Shown here: positions 1 through 7,277 of the stretch, one piece after another
Position numbering within the stretch: position 1 is the stretch's first letter
How the letters are laid out: every line of letters starts with the position of its first letter
From: UBA961 sp049317525
Lineage (GTDB): Bacteria; Bacteroidota; Ignavibacteria; Kapaibacteriales; UBA961
Assembly: GCA_049317525.1 (NCBI GenBank)
Contig: JBMOIC010000045.1
Location: forward strand, 1-8,773
Length of the DNA stretch: 8,773 bases
Reading direction: 5' to 3'
Position numbers and translations under genes: made by a program
Notes under the pieces: model-generated
Database searches by the model: none
What the model saw: only the letters and a program-made list of their open reading frames with translations
What the model was told of the DNA's origin: nothing

Positions 1-131
1 ATATATAATAACTGTATCAGCCATTATTAATTATCCGTATATGATTATTCACTTCAAAGTAATTCAAAAGTAATCATTCAAGAGGATTAAATATATGTAA
101 GAACAAATTTGACACGAGTTCATGTAAATAG

Positions 132-156
132 TAAAAATTCATACTTAATCTGTATG
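132..156 (-). terminator. Weak intrinsic terminator after the adaptor gene
   Basis: On the minus strand, a few bases after the adaptor stop codon, CATAC-AGATTAA-GTATG can form a 5-bp stem with a 7-nt loop, followed by AATTTTTAC. The short AT-rich stem makes this a weak candidate, but its place at the end of a five-gene operon fits a terminator. The rest of positions 1-161 holds no gene I can support. Confidence 0.4.
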
Positions 157-161
157 TAAAA

Positions 162-1286
162 TTACTCTTGTGATTTTTTGCTTTGTAATAATAAAGAATA
201 AGCTCCATTTATCACGATTGACTTGTTTTGTAGTTCTTCTGTATTGAGTATTTGAACATAGCTTTTATCTTTCATGCCAGTTTGTATTTCTTTTATGGTA
301 TATGAATCGTTTTGTTCTTTTAGAAAGATATATTGTTTTCCTTCAAAATTAACGATTGACTCTTCTGGCAAACACAAAACATTAGAATGATTTACCGAAA
401 TATCGGCATTCATATACATCCCTGGAATAAGCACTTGATCATATTGCTCGAAATGACAATGTACTTCTGCGGTTCCATCGGTTGATATGTCTTTACTGAT
501 CAATAATATTTCGCAAGGATATTTTTTATTCGGATTGCTATTTGTATACACGATTAGATTTTGTCCAATAGAGAGTTTTACAATATCTTTTTCAAAAACA
601 TGTAGATTTACATGTATATCTTTTGGATTTACTAGTTCGAATAAAACATCAGAAGGATTTACATATTTGCCAATATTCACAAACACTTTGCTAACAAAAC
701 CATTAAATGGTGCATATATTTTTACCCTTCTTGATAATGATTGTTCTGTTAAAGTTTTGGCATTGATATGTAATAATTCAAGCTTTTCGGCTAAAGATCG
801 AAGTATTACTTTTAAAGATTGATATTCTGCTTTTGCTTTTTCGAATACTTTATCACTTCCTGCTTTACTTTCATTTAAATCTTTTTGTCTTATAAAATCT
901 GATTCTGCTTGTTCTAAGCGAACTTTAGTAGTTAAATAATCTTCTTGTAGCTGAATATATTGTTGATCTTCTAATACTGCAATGACTTGTCCTTTTTTTA
1001 CATGCATTCCAGGCAATAAATCCGAAGAAACAAGAAATCCACCCATAGGAATACTTACTGAAATCAAGTTTTGCGGTGGAACATCAATTTTTCCATGTAC
1101 CTTAATTATTTCTGATATATCTTTTTGAATTAAAGCACCAATGCTAATAGTAGAATTCTTTTTTTGTGCATCTGTTAATGTGATAGACTTAGATTGTGTT
1201 TCTTGCACTTGTGTTTGTGTGTCGGATGAAGTATGTCCGCATCCTGAAAGCAATAAAATGATAAATAGAAATATAGAATAGTTCAT
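162..1286 (-). CDS. Periplasmic adaptor (membrane fusion) lipoprotein of a heavy-metal RND efflux system
   Basis: This 374-residue protein is the periplasmic adaptor joining the RND pump to the outer-membrane channel (CzcB/CusB-type HlyD family). The N-terminus is a type II signal peptide with lipobox LLSGC, so Cys16 should be lipidated. The first half of the lipoyl-like domain lies at about residues 75-115 (PGMHVKKGQ), an alpha-helical hairpin at about 116-180 (Glu/Lys/Leu-rich), the second lipoyl half at about 187-220 (VKIYAPFNGFVSKV), then a beta-barrel and membrane-proximal domain to the end, including the family-typical VLIPGMYMNADI near 285-296. Length is normal for the short CzcB/CusB types; there is no His-rich metal-binding extension. 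It is the last gene of the operon, its ATG overlapping the TolC stop by 4 bp. No Shine-Dalgarno sequence is seen, so translation is probably coupled. Family assignment is firm; the metal exported is inferred only from the pump. Confidence 0.93.
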   Translation of the reverse strand: MNYSIFLFIILLLSGCGHTSSDTQTQVQETQSKSITLTDAQKKNSTISIGALIQKDISEIIKVHGKIDVPPQNLISVSIPMGGFLVSSDLLPGMHVKKGQVIAVLEDQQYIQLQEDYLTTKVRLEQAESDFIRQKDLNESKAGSDKVFEKAKAEYQSLKVILRSLAEKLELLHINAKTLTEQSLSRRVKIYAPFNGFVSKVFVNIGKYVNPSDVLFELVNPKDIHVNLHVFEKDIVKLSIGQNLIVYTNSNPNKKYPCEILLISKDISTDGTAEVHCHFEQYDQVLIPGMYMNADISVNHSNVLCLPEESIVNFEGKQYIFLKEQNDSYTIKEIQTGMKDKSYVQILNTEELQNKSIVINGAYSLLLQSKKSQE

Positions 1287-2503
1287 TGTGCTAATATATA
1301 TTGTATATGAGAAACTATGGAATGTAATTCATTCAACATATCTAGATAATTGTTTTGTATGGTAATTGCTTGATTTTGTAATAATACCCATTGAAAAAAA
1401 TCTATTTCACCTGATGCATATTGTTTTTCAGCTGCATTTTTTATTTCTGGAATTAAGGGTAATTGATGTTTTTGTAAAAATTCCAGAGAAATGCTGTCTG
1501 TTTGATATGTAGCAAATGAGGACTGAATATCATGATAGAGTTTTTCTTGTTCAGATAATAATTGATGTTCTGCTATTTTAATTTGTGTCTCTGATGCTTC
1601 AATAATCGATGATTGCGCGCCAAAAATATGGGGAATTCCTATTCCTACAGAAATTGCATTAAATCGTTGTGATGCTGGATAGGATACATTATCTGCACCA
1701 ATTCCTTGAATACTTTGATTAGAAATACCAATAGATAATTCAGGCAAAAACTTTGCTTTTTCTAAAGATAAATTAGTTTGTGCTTTTTGAATGTTGGCCT
1801 GATATAGTTTCAATAATGGGTGATTTTGGAATTCAGTTGTATCTTTAAATAGTGAAGGGAAATCATATAATGATTGTTGTTCTGGGGTATAAATAGTTTG
1901 TGTATGCAGTAATAATTGAAATCGAAGTACTTGTAATTCAATGTCATTATGGATTGCATGTAATTGCAAAGTTATCTTTCCTCTTTCAGCTTCAGCAGAG
2001 TTTTTTTCTATGATATTAGACTCACCTTTTTGGAATCTCATGTTTGCTTTATTAGAAAACACACTGTATATACTATCCGAATACAGTAATAATCGTTCTT
2101 TTTCTTTTAGAATAAGGATATGATAGTACATTTGGGTAACAGCTTTTTTAATCTGTTTTTTTGTTAAAGCAATTCCTATAATTGCAGCATCCCATTCATC
2201 TTTTAATAAGTTTTTTTGATGAGTATATACGGTAGGAAATTGTATTGTTTGTGAAATACTCAGTTTAGTATCTGTATAAGCACTATTGATTTGTCCGGTT
2301 TCAAAAGTAAATCCTGCTTGAGGCAAAGTAAGCGCCGAACCTTTCAATCGCTGATAATAATCTTTAAGCAATTCTTGATTTTTTATCTCCATATTATGTG
2401 CTAAAGCCGAATCAATAGCATTTTTTAAAGAAATATATTCAGAAGCATGAAGATATAATGGAGCAATTAAACAAAATAAAATGCAAAGAATGTATTGTTT
2501 CAT
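1283..2503 (-). CDS. TolC-family outer-membrane channel of the heavy-metal exporter
   Basis: This 406-residue protein is an outer-membrane efflux channel (OEP/TolC family, CzcC/CusC role) that should dock with the adaptor and pump to form a continuous exit duct. A Sec signal peptide covers residues 1 to about 20 (hydrophobic, ending LHA). Two structural repeats follow, each with long amphipathic helices (about 24-60 and 105-200; about 225-255 and 298-400) and beta-strand hairpins for the barrel (about 64-92, FTFETG to TIQFP; about 253-292). There is no lipobox, unlike CusC. The C-terminal segment around 362-391 (ASGEIDFFQWVLLQNQA) resembles, from memory, the TolC domain that many Bacteroidota carry fused to the end of CzcA; here it is a separate gene. 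Its ATG overlaps the pump stop codon by 4 bp and its stop overlaps the adaptor start. A strong AGGAGGA lies 10 nt upstream. Confidence 0.92.
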   Translation of the reverse strand: MKQYILCILFCLIAPLYLHASEYISLKNAIDSALAHNMEIKNQELLKDYYQRLKGSALTLPQAGFTFETGQINSAYTDTKLSISQTIQFPTVYTHQKNLLKDEWDAAIIGIALTKKQIKKAVTQMYYHILILKEKERLLLYSDSIYSVFSNKANMRFQKGESNIIEKNSAEAERGKITLQLHAIHNDIELQVLRFQLLLHTQTIYTPEQQSLYDFPSLFKDTTEFQNHPLLKLYQANIQKAQTNLSLEKAKFLPELSIGISNQSIQGIGADNVSYPASQRFNAISVGIGIPHIFGAQSSIIEASETQIKIAEHQLLSEQEKLYHDIQSSFATYQTDSISLEFLQKHQLPLIPEIKNAAEKQYASGEIDFFQWVLLQNQAITIQNNYLDMLNELHSIVSHIQYILAQ

Positions 2504-5500
2504 CGTTTTACAATCCTCCTGAAATAACCTTTAAATACAGCTATTTCATTCTGCAGGCTATTTTTTTGCTCGAATAAAATATAAAGAATAGGCAATATGA
2601 ACAGAGTAAGGAATGTTGCAATCAATAATCCACCGATAACAACGGTTGCTAATGGTCTTTGTACTTCTGCACCAGAACCATTACTCAATGCCATAGGAAG
2701 AAAGCCCAAAGATGCAACTAGTGCCGTCATCAGTACGGGCCTTAAGCGCACTTTAGTACCCATTATCACTATCCTATAAAGATTGTTCATTCCAGTGGAT
2801 TTTAGACGATTAAACTCGGCAATAAGAACAATGCCATTAAGTACTGCAACGCCAAATAATGCTATAAAACCTATACCTGCACTAATACTAAAAGGTAATC
2901 CTCTAAAAGCAAGAAATAGAATACCTCCAATAGCTGATAAAGGTATAGCAGAATAGATAAGAATGCCCAACTTGATTGAATTAAAAGCAATATATAATAA
3001 AAGTAAAATGAGAAACAGCGCTACCGGAACGGCAATAAAAAGTCTTTTCTTTGCTTCATTTAGATTTTCGAATGAACCACCATATGTGATATAATAATCA
3101 GAAGGAAAATCTATAGTATTGGTAACTTTTGCTTGAACATCTTGCACTATACTTTGTACATCTCGGCCTCGGACATTAAATCCGACGATAATTCTGCGTT
3201 TGGTATCTTCTCTTTGTATTTGATTTGGACCATCAATTTCTTTTACTGTAGCTAATTGATATAATGGTATGTGATTACCATTCTGTAATGGTATTAATAA
3301 TTGCTGAATATCTTCTACAGAATGTCTTTTTTCAGATTGTAGCCTTATTACCAAGTCGAATCTTTTTTCGCCTTCAAATACTAATCCTGCTGCTTTACCT
3401 GCAAATGCTGTATGAACTACTCTGTTAATTTCTTCGATAGAAATATTATACTGAGCCAGAATAGGTCTATTATATTCTATAACTACTTGTGGCATTCCAT
3501 TAACAGGCTCGATAAATATATCTTGTGCACCTTGAATGGTACCAACAATAGAACCAATCTTTGCAGCATATTGTGCTAAAGTATCTAGATTTTCCCCAAA
3601 TATTTTTAATACTATATCTTGTCTTGCACCAGTCATTAATTCATTAAAACGCATTTGCACTGGAAATTGAAAACTAGTTTGAATACCTGGAATTTCTTGC
3701 ATTGCAGCATTCATTTTTTCTGCTAGTTCTGGAAATGTTGTTGCAGATGTCCATTGATCTTTGTCTTTCAGAATGATCATTAAATCTGCAGCTTCCAATG
3801 GCATCGGATCGCTTGGAATTTCTCCTGTCCCAATTTTAGTAACTACTTTTTCTACTTCAGGAAAACGATTTTTTATGATATGGGCTGCTTTTTGCGTTAT
3901 ATCTATAGATGTTTGTAAGCTACTACCAGTTAATACTCTGGTTTCTACTGCAAAATCTCCTTCCTCCAATGCAGGTATAAATTCTCCACCTAATAAACCT
4001 AAAACCACTAAAGAGATAAAAAAGAGAATAATGACGGCAGACACAAGAATTCTAGGAATTTTTAATGCTTTACTTAAATAGAATTGATAGAAACGCTCTA
4101 GCTTAAATAATAATCTTTCTGATAGATTTGGTTGATGACTTATCTTTTTACTTATGATGATAGAACTCATCATTGGTATATATGTTAAAGAGAGAATAAA
4201 AGCTCCAACTAAAGCAAAAGCCACAGTTTGTGCCATTGGTTTAAACATCTTACCTTCTATTCCCTGTAAAGTAAATATTGGAAGATATACTATCAGAATT
4301 ATGATTTGTCCAAAAACAGCACTATTCATCATTTTCCCTGCAGAAAATCCTACTTGATCATCCATTTCTTTCTGCGAAATGTGCTGAATGGCAGAGAGTT
4401 TTTTACTATGGCTTAATTGATGCATTACTGCTTCTACTATAATTACTGCTCCATCGACAATTAATCCAAAATCTAATGCCCCCAAACTCATAAGATTGCC
4501 GCTAACACCAAAGATATTCATCATAATAATGGCAAATAACATTGCCAATGGAATAACAGATGCTACTAATAATCCAGCACGTACATTTCCTAAAAAAAGT
4601 ACCAGAATAAAGATGACAATTAAAGCACCTTCGATGAGATTTTTTGTAACAGTACCGATAGCATTATTAACCATTTTGGTTCTATCCAAAAATGGTTCAA
4701 TAATTACGCCTTCGGGCAAAGTAGTTTGAATATGGGCAATTCTATCTTTTATATTTTTAATAACTTCACTACTATTCCCTCCTTTTAACATCATCACAAC
4801 AGCCCCTGAAACCTCACCTTGATCATTATAACACATTGCTCCATAACGGGTTGCATATCCAATAGAAATATCAGCAATATCTTTTATTAAAATTGGTATT
4901 CCTTGATTTGTATGTTTTATTGGAATATTAGCAATATCTTCTTTTGTTCCAATAAGGCCTTCAGTTCGAATAAAAAGTACTGTCGGCCCTTTTTCGATAT
5001 AAGCACCTCCAGTATTTTGATTATTCTGTTCTAAAGCAGTAAAAACATCATGTATAGTTAGATTAACTGCTTGTAATTTTTGAGGATTAATTGCAACTTC
5101 ATATTGTTTTAATTTTCCGCCAAAACTGCTTACATCAGCCACCCCCTTAACGCCAAGAAGTTGTCTACGAACAGACCAATCCTGAATAGTTCTTAATGCT
5201 ATTGCATCAAACTTAGATTCATATCCTGGTTTTGGCTTAACAACATATTGGTATATTTCTCCTAAACCTGTTGATATAGGTCCAAGTTCTGGAATTCCAA
5301 TAGATGTTGGTATAATAGATTGTATGTTTTGTAAGCGTTCAGCTACTTGTTGTCTGGCCCAATAGACATCTGTTTCATCATTAAATACGATGGTTACTAA
5401 AGAGAGTCCAAATCTAGAAAAGCTTCGGATCTCTGTCATACCACTAATATTACTAGTAGCTTGTTCTATGGGAAAAGTAATCAGACGTTCAATATCTGTG

Positions 5501-5673
5501 GCCCCAAAAGATGGCGCAACTGTGATAATTTGAACTTGATTATTTGTTATATCGGGAACGGCATCGATTGGTAATTGTGTGGTTTGATATAAACCATATA
5601 CAATTAATCCAATTGTGAATAAAGCTATAATAAGTTTATTCTTTATTGAAAACCCAATTATAGAATTGAGCAT
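2500..5673 (-). CDS. czcA: Heavy-metal RND efflux pump, CzcA type (HME family)
   Basis: The 1057-residue inner-membrane proton/metal antiporter is full length for an unfused CzcA/CusA protein. TM1 lies at about residues 12-30, followed by the family hallmark LPIDAVPDITNNQVQI (34-49). TM helices 2-6 lie at about 343-510, a second porter half at about 565-870, and TM8-12 at about 878-1035. TM4 carries DFGLIVDGAVIIVE with D401, D407 and E414, matching in order and spacing the acidic proton/cation residues of CzcA-type divalent pumps; CusA-type Cu/Ag pumps have a different motif there. The porter segment GTGEIPSDPMPLEAAD (615-630) and the NELMTGARQD stretch (677-686) are typical CzcA. The start is supported by AGAAGGA 7 nt upstream. 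It sits between the small accessory gene (83-bp gap) and the TolC gene (4-bp overlap). Exact substrate (Zn, Co, Cd or Ni) cannot be decided from sequence alone. Confidence 0.95.
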   Translation of the reverse strand: MLNSIIGFSIKNKLIIALFTIGLIVYGLYQTTQLPIDAVPDITNNQVQIITVAPSFGATDIERLITFPIEQATSNISGMTEIRSFSRFGLSLVTIVFNDETDVYWARQQVAERLQNIQSIIPTSIGIPELGPISTGLGEIYQYVVKPKPGYESKFDAIALRTIQDWSVRRQLLGVKGVADVSSFGGKLKQYEVAINPQKLQAVNLTIHDVFTALEQNNQNTGGAYIEKGPTVLFIRTEGLIGTKEDIANIPIKHTNQGIPILIKDIADISIGYATRYGAMCYNDQGEVSGAVVMMLKGGNSSEVIKNIKDRIAHIQTTLPEGVIIEPFLDRTKMVNNAIGTVTKNLIEGALIVIFILVLFLGNVRAGLLVASVIPLAMLFAIIMMNIFGVSGNLMSLGALDFGLIVDGAVIIVEAVMHQLSHSKKLSAIQHISQKEMDDQVGFSAGKMMNSAVFGQIIILIVYLPIFTLQGIEGKMFKPMAQTVAFALVGAFILSLTYIPMMSSIIISKKISHQPNLSERLLFKLERFYQFYLSKALKIPRILVSAVIILFFISLVVLGLLGGEFIPALEEGDFAVETRVLTGSSLQTSIDITQKAAHIIKNRFPEVEKVVTKIGTGEIPSDPMPLEAADLMIILKDKDQWTSATTFPELAEKMNAAMQEIPGIQTSFQFPVQMRFNELMTGARQDIVLKIFGENLDTLAQYAAKIGSIVGTIQGAQDIFIEPVNGMPQVVIEYNRPILAQYNISIEEINRVVHTAFAGKAAGLVFEGEKRFDLVIRLQSEKRHSVEDIQQLLIPLQNGNHIPLYQLATVKEIDGPNQIQREDTKRRIIVGFNVRGRDVQSIVQDVQAKVTNTIDFPSDYYITYGGSFENLNEAKKRLFIAVPVALFLILLLLYIAFNSIKLGILIYSAIPLSAIGGILFLAFRGLPFSISAGIGFIALFGVAVLNGIVLIAEFNRLKSTGMNNLYRIVIMGTKVRLRPVLMTALVASLGFLPMALSNGSGAEVQRPLATVVIGGLLIATFLTLFILPILYILFEQKNSLQNEIAVFKGYFRRIVKR
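2514..2520 (-). promoter_or_regulatory. Strong Shine-Dalgarno sequence for the TolC gene, inside the pump gene
   Basis: Read on the minus strand, AGGAGGA lies 10 nt before the TolC-gene ATG and within the last codons of the pump gene, where it encodes an Arg-Arg pair. It is a nearly full anti-SD complement, and the spacing is slightly long. It supports the TolC start and suggests independent initiation beside coupling through the ATGA overlap. Confidence 0.55.
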
Positions 5674-5680
5674 ATTATAT

Positions 5681-5687
5681 TCCTTCT
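5681..5687 (-). promoter_or_regulatory. Shine-Dalgarno sequence for the pump gene
   Basis: On the minus strand AGAAGGA precedes the pump ATG with a 7-nt AT-only spacer, near-optimal spacing. It confirms the start at 5673, which also places the first transmembrane helix and the MLNSIIGFSIKN N-terminus where RND pumps have them. Confidence 0.6.
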
Positions 5688-5756
5688 GTAAAAACCAATA
5701 TGAATACTAAGTTATTGAACACAAGAATGTTCTAATACAGTGTAATGAACTATGAT

Positions 5757-6143
5757 TTAAACAGAAGATTTTGGTGGTTGCCAAATTGAAGGTAAATCTG
5801 CAGAATATGCAGTACTTTGTTTCATTCTTAATATTAATAAAGAATGTTCTTTGGTGGGAATAAATAGGGATTGATTGATATCTGAATGCGGGATTGAGAG
5901 CATGATGTGATAACAATTATCATGAGATTTAAAAGGTAATTTCATATCCTTTTCTATATCTGCATCATGATCATCATCAGTGGAATAATGCATGCTAAAG
6001 AATTCTGAAAATGATAATTCATTATTAGTATGATGATGTTCGGTATAATGTTTCAACAACTGAGGTATCTTACATAGTTGATACATCTCAGTGGAAGACA
6101 TCATGAATATCATAAAAAGCGCTATTGAAATTATTTTTTTCAT
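5757..6143 (-). CDS. Small secreted His/Asp-rich protein leading a metal-efflux operon; function unknown
   Basis: This 128-residue protein has an N-terminal signal peptide or membrane anchor (MKKIISIALFMIFMMSS), so the rest should be periplasmic. The mature part holds ten histidines: a TEHHH cluster at 35-38, MHYSTDDDHDAD at 51-62, SHDNCYH at 73-79, plus H32, H86 and H100. It also holds conserved-looking DMKLPFK (66-72) and ends SIWQPPKSSV. From memory, proteins of this size with the same order (SSTE, EH, HY, DMKLPFK, SIWQPPK) recur as hypotheticals next to CzcA/CusA genes in Bacteroidota; I know no assigned function or domain name. The His/Asp pattern and operon position suggest, by inference only, metal binding or sensing ahead of the exporter. 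It lies 83 bp upstream of the pump and 30 bp after the 81-residue gene. It has no good Shine-Dalgarno. Being a real gene is well supported by signal peptide, position and remembered family. Confidence 0.8.
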   Translation of the reverse strand: MKKIISIALFMIFMMSSTEMYQLCKIPQLLKHYTEHHHTNNELSFSEFFSMHYSTDDDHDADIEKDMKLPFKSHDNCYHIMLSIPHSDINQSLFIPTKEHSLLILRMKQSTAYSADLPSIWQPPKSSV

Positions 6144-6173
6144 CTGTGCAAATGTAATGATTTTCTGATTAGA

Positions 6174-6419
6174 TCATCTATCATTCATTCCAAAACCTAG
6201 GCCAAGGCAAGCAGCGCACATAGCTAATTGAATGATTGGTATTGACTTTTGTATCAATGTCCTTTGTGGCCAAGATATATCATGAGAAACAGGATCAAAA
6301 GCTAATCCAATACCAAAACTACCAGATGCTTGAAAATAATCTTTGGATACAAGTAATTGATAAAATCCAAGAATAAGAAAGCAGATATAGAGAATGCGAT
6401 TGATTAATAATGACTTCAT
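6174..6419 (-). CDS. Small two-helix membrane protein, unknown function, first gene of the operon
   Basis: The 81-residue product has two predicted transmembrane helices, at about 7-25 (NRILYICFLILGFYQLL) and about 59-77. The loop between them carries a distinctive SGSFGIGLAFDP motif (33-43) followed by SWPQRTL. I recall small Bacteroidota membrane proteins with a similar GIALAFDPFD loop, but know no function for them and cannot confirm that they usually accompany metal pumps. Two cysteines, C68 and C71 (CAAC), lie in helix 2 and could in principle bind a soft metal; that is inference. Gene order and strand make it the likely first gene of the metal-efflux operon, 30 bp before the His/Asp-rich protein. 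The start codon is preceded only by a weak AAAGAG. Its composition and codon use look like its neighbours. Confidence 0.72.
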   Translation of the reverse strand: MKSLLINRILYICFLILGFYQLLVSKDYFQASGSFGIGLAFDPVSHDISWPQRTLIQKSIPIIQLAMCAACLGLGFGMNDR

Positions 6420-6440
6420 AGTACTCTTTAAATATGATAT

Positions 6441-6460
6441 AAACTTTTCTTAATAAGTTT
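6441..6460. promoter_or_regulatory. Imperfect inverted repeat between the metal operon and the divergent phosphoesterase gene
   Basis: AAACTT (6441-6446) and AAGTTT (6455-6460) form a 6-bp inverted repeat with an 8-bp spacer. A nested CTTA-A-TAAG palindrome sits off-centre at 6449-6457. It lies 22-41 bp before the first operon gene, where a repressor or activator operator would be expected. AT-rich DNA makes such repeats by chance, and no regulator gene is in the window, so this is only a candidate. Confidence 0.3.
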
Positions 6461-6535
6461 TCACGTATAATTTTATGTAATTTATAAGTGTATTCGAAAG
6501 AGAAAATATTACACAGATATCAAATTTCCCTGTTT

Positions 6536-7273
6536 ATGAAAATCCGCACTTTATTTATATCAGATATTCACTTGGGAACTAGTAAATCTCAACCTGATAA
6601 ATTATTAGAAGTATTAAAGAATTATGAGTTTGACAGATTAATCATTATTGGTGATTTTATTGATCTAACTGCGATGAAAAGAAAGATTTACTGGAATCAA
6701 GATCATTCTACGGTGATTCAAAAAATACTAAGGCTTTCTAGGAAAAATGTACAAGTAGATTATATATTGGGTAATCATGATTATTATTTAAGGAGCCTAT
6801 TGCAAGATGGTTCAATAAGCATAGGTAATATTAATGTATGTGATTGTTTGGATTATGAAACATTATTAGGTGAGAAGATATATATATGCCATGGCGATCA
6901 ATTTGATGGCTTTATTAGAATTCATCCATTTTTATATATGCTTGGGGATATAGCTTATGAATTAAGTTATAAGATTAATACAGTATATAATGCAATCAGA
7001 AATCTTCTTGGTTTTCAATATTGGTCACTTTCAAAATACTTGAAAACGAAAGTTAAAAATGCAGTTTCATTTATTAATGATTTTAAGTATTTATCATTAA
7101 AAACAATAAGAGAAAAGCAATGTGATGCAATTATGATTGGTCATATTCATCATCCATCGATAGAGCATATAGAGGATAAAAAGTATTATAATACAGGAGA
7201 CTTTTGCGAAACGTGCTCTTTTTTATATGAAGATGAAAAAGGAATTATTCATCTCATTATGATGGATCCTTAA
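6536..7273 (+). CDS. LpxH-like metallophosphoesterase (UDP-2,3-diacylglucosamine diphosphatase family)
   Basis: This 245-residue calcineurin-like phosphoesterase belongs to the group that includes UDP-2,3-diacylglucosamine hydrolase, the lipid A pathway enzyme that releases lipid X. Metal-site motifs are in order: SDIHLG (D10, H12), GDFID (D40), GNHD (N80, H81), CHGDQFD (H119) and GHIHH (H203, H205). Beyond the catalytic core, LGDIAYELSYKINT, YWSLSKYLKTKVKNAV (162-177) and TGDFCETCSFLYE (220-232) fit the LpxH-like subgroup (COG2908) well, from memory. An upstream in-frame GTG at 6488 would add 16 residues, but the family begins just before the first beta-strand, so ATG 6536 (MKIRTLFISD) is chosen. 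It is cytoplasmic or peripheral at the inner membrane. It is divergent from the metal operon and convergent with the glycosyltransferase. It may be the cell's LpxH or a paralogue acting on another phospho-substrate; the sequence does not decide. Confidence 0.85.
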   Translation: MKIRTLFISDIHLGTSKSQPDKLLEVLKNYEFDRLIIIGDFIDLTAMKRKIYWNQDHSTVIQKILRLSRKNVQVDYILGNHDYYLRSLLQDGSISIGNINVCDCLDYETLLGEKIYICHGDQFDGFIRIHPFLYMLGDIAYELSYKINTVYNAIRNLLGFQYWSLSKYLKTKVKNAVSFINDFKYLSLKTIREKQCDAIMIGHIHHPSIEHIEDKKYYNTGDFCETCSFLYEDEKGIIHLIMMDP

Positions 7274-7277
7274 TATT

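Noticed and set aside
53..73. Tandem near-repeat TTCAAAGTAA / TTCAAAAGTAA downstream of the adaptor gene
   Set aside because: Only two short AT-rich copies, no further units and no link to a gene; probably chance.
111..116. TTGACA resembling a sigma-70 -35 box on the plus strand
   Set aside because: It would drive antisense transcription into the adaptor gene, has no good -10 and does not fit the Bacteroidota promoter type.
3761..4729. Plus-strand open frames opposite the pump gene
   Set aside because: They are antisense to strongly conserved CzcA coding sequence, and their proteins resemble no family.
5707..5916. 69-residue minus-strand open frame overlapping the end of the His/Asp-rich gene
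   Set aside because: It lies mostly within that gene in another frame, has no signal or motif and no clear start site; judged a shadow.
6149..6156. Minus-strand TACATTTG matching the Bacteroidota -7 element, 5 bp before the 128-residue gene
   Set aside because: It would give an essentially leaderless transcript and no -33 box is seen at the right spacing; inside an operon the match is probably chance.
6488..6535. In-frame GTG extending the phosphoesterase by 16 residues
   Set aside because: The added residues match nothing expected, while ATG 6536 puts the first beta-strand (RTLFISD) at the position typical of the family.
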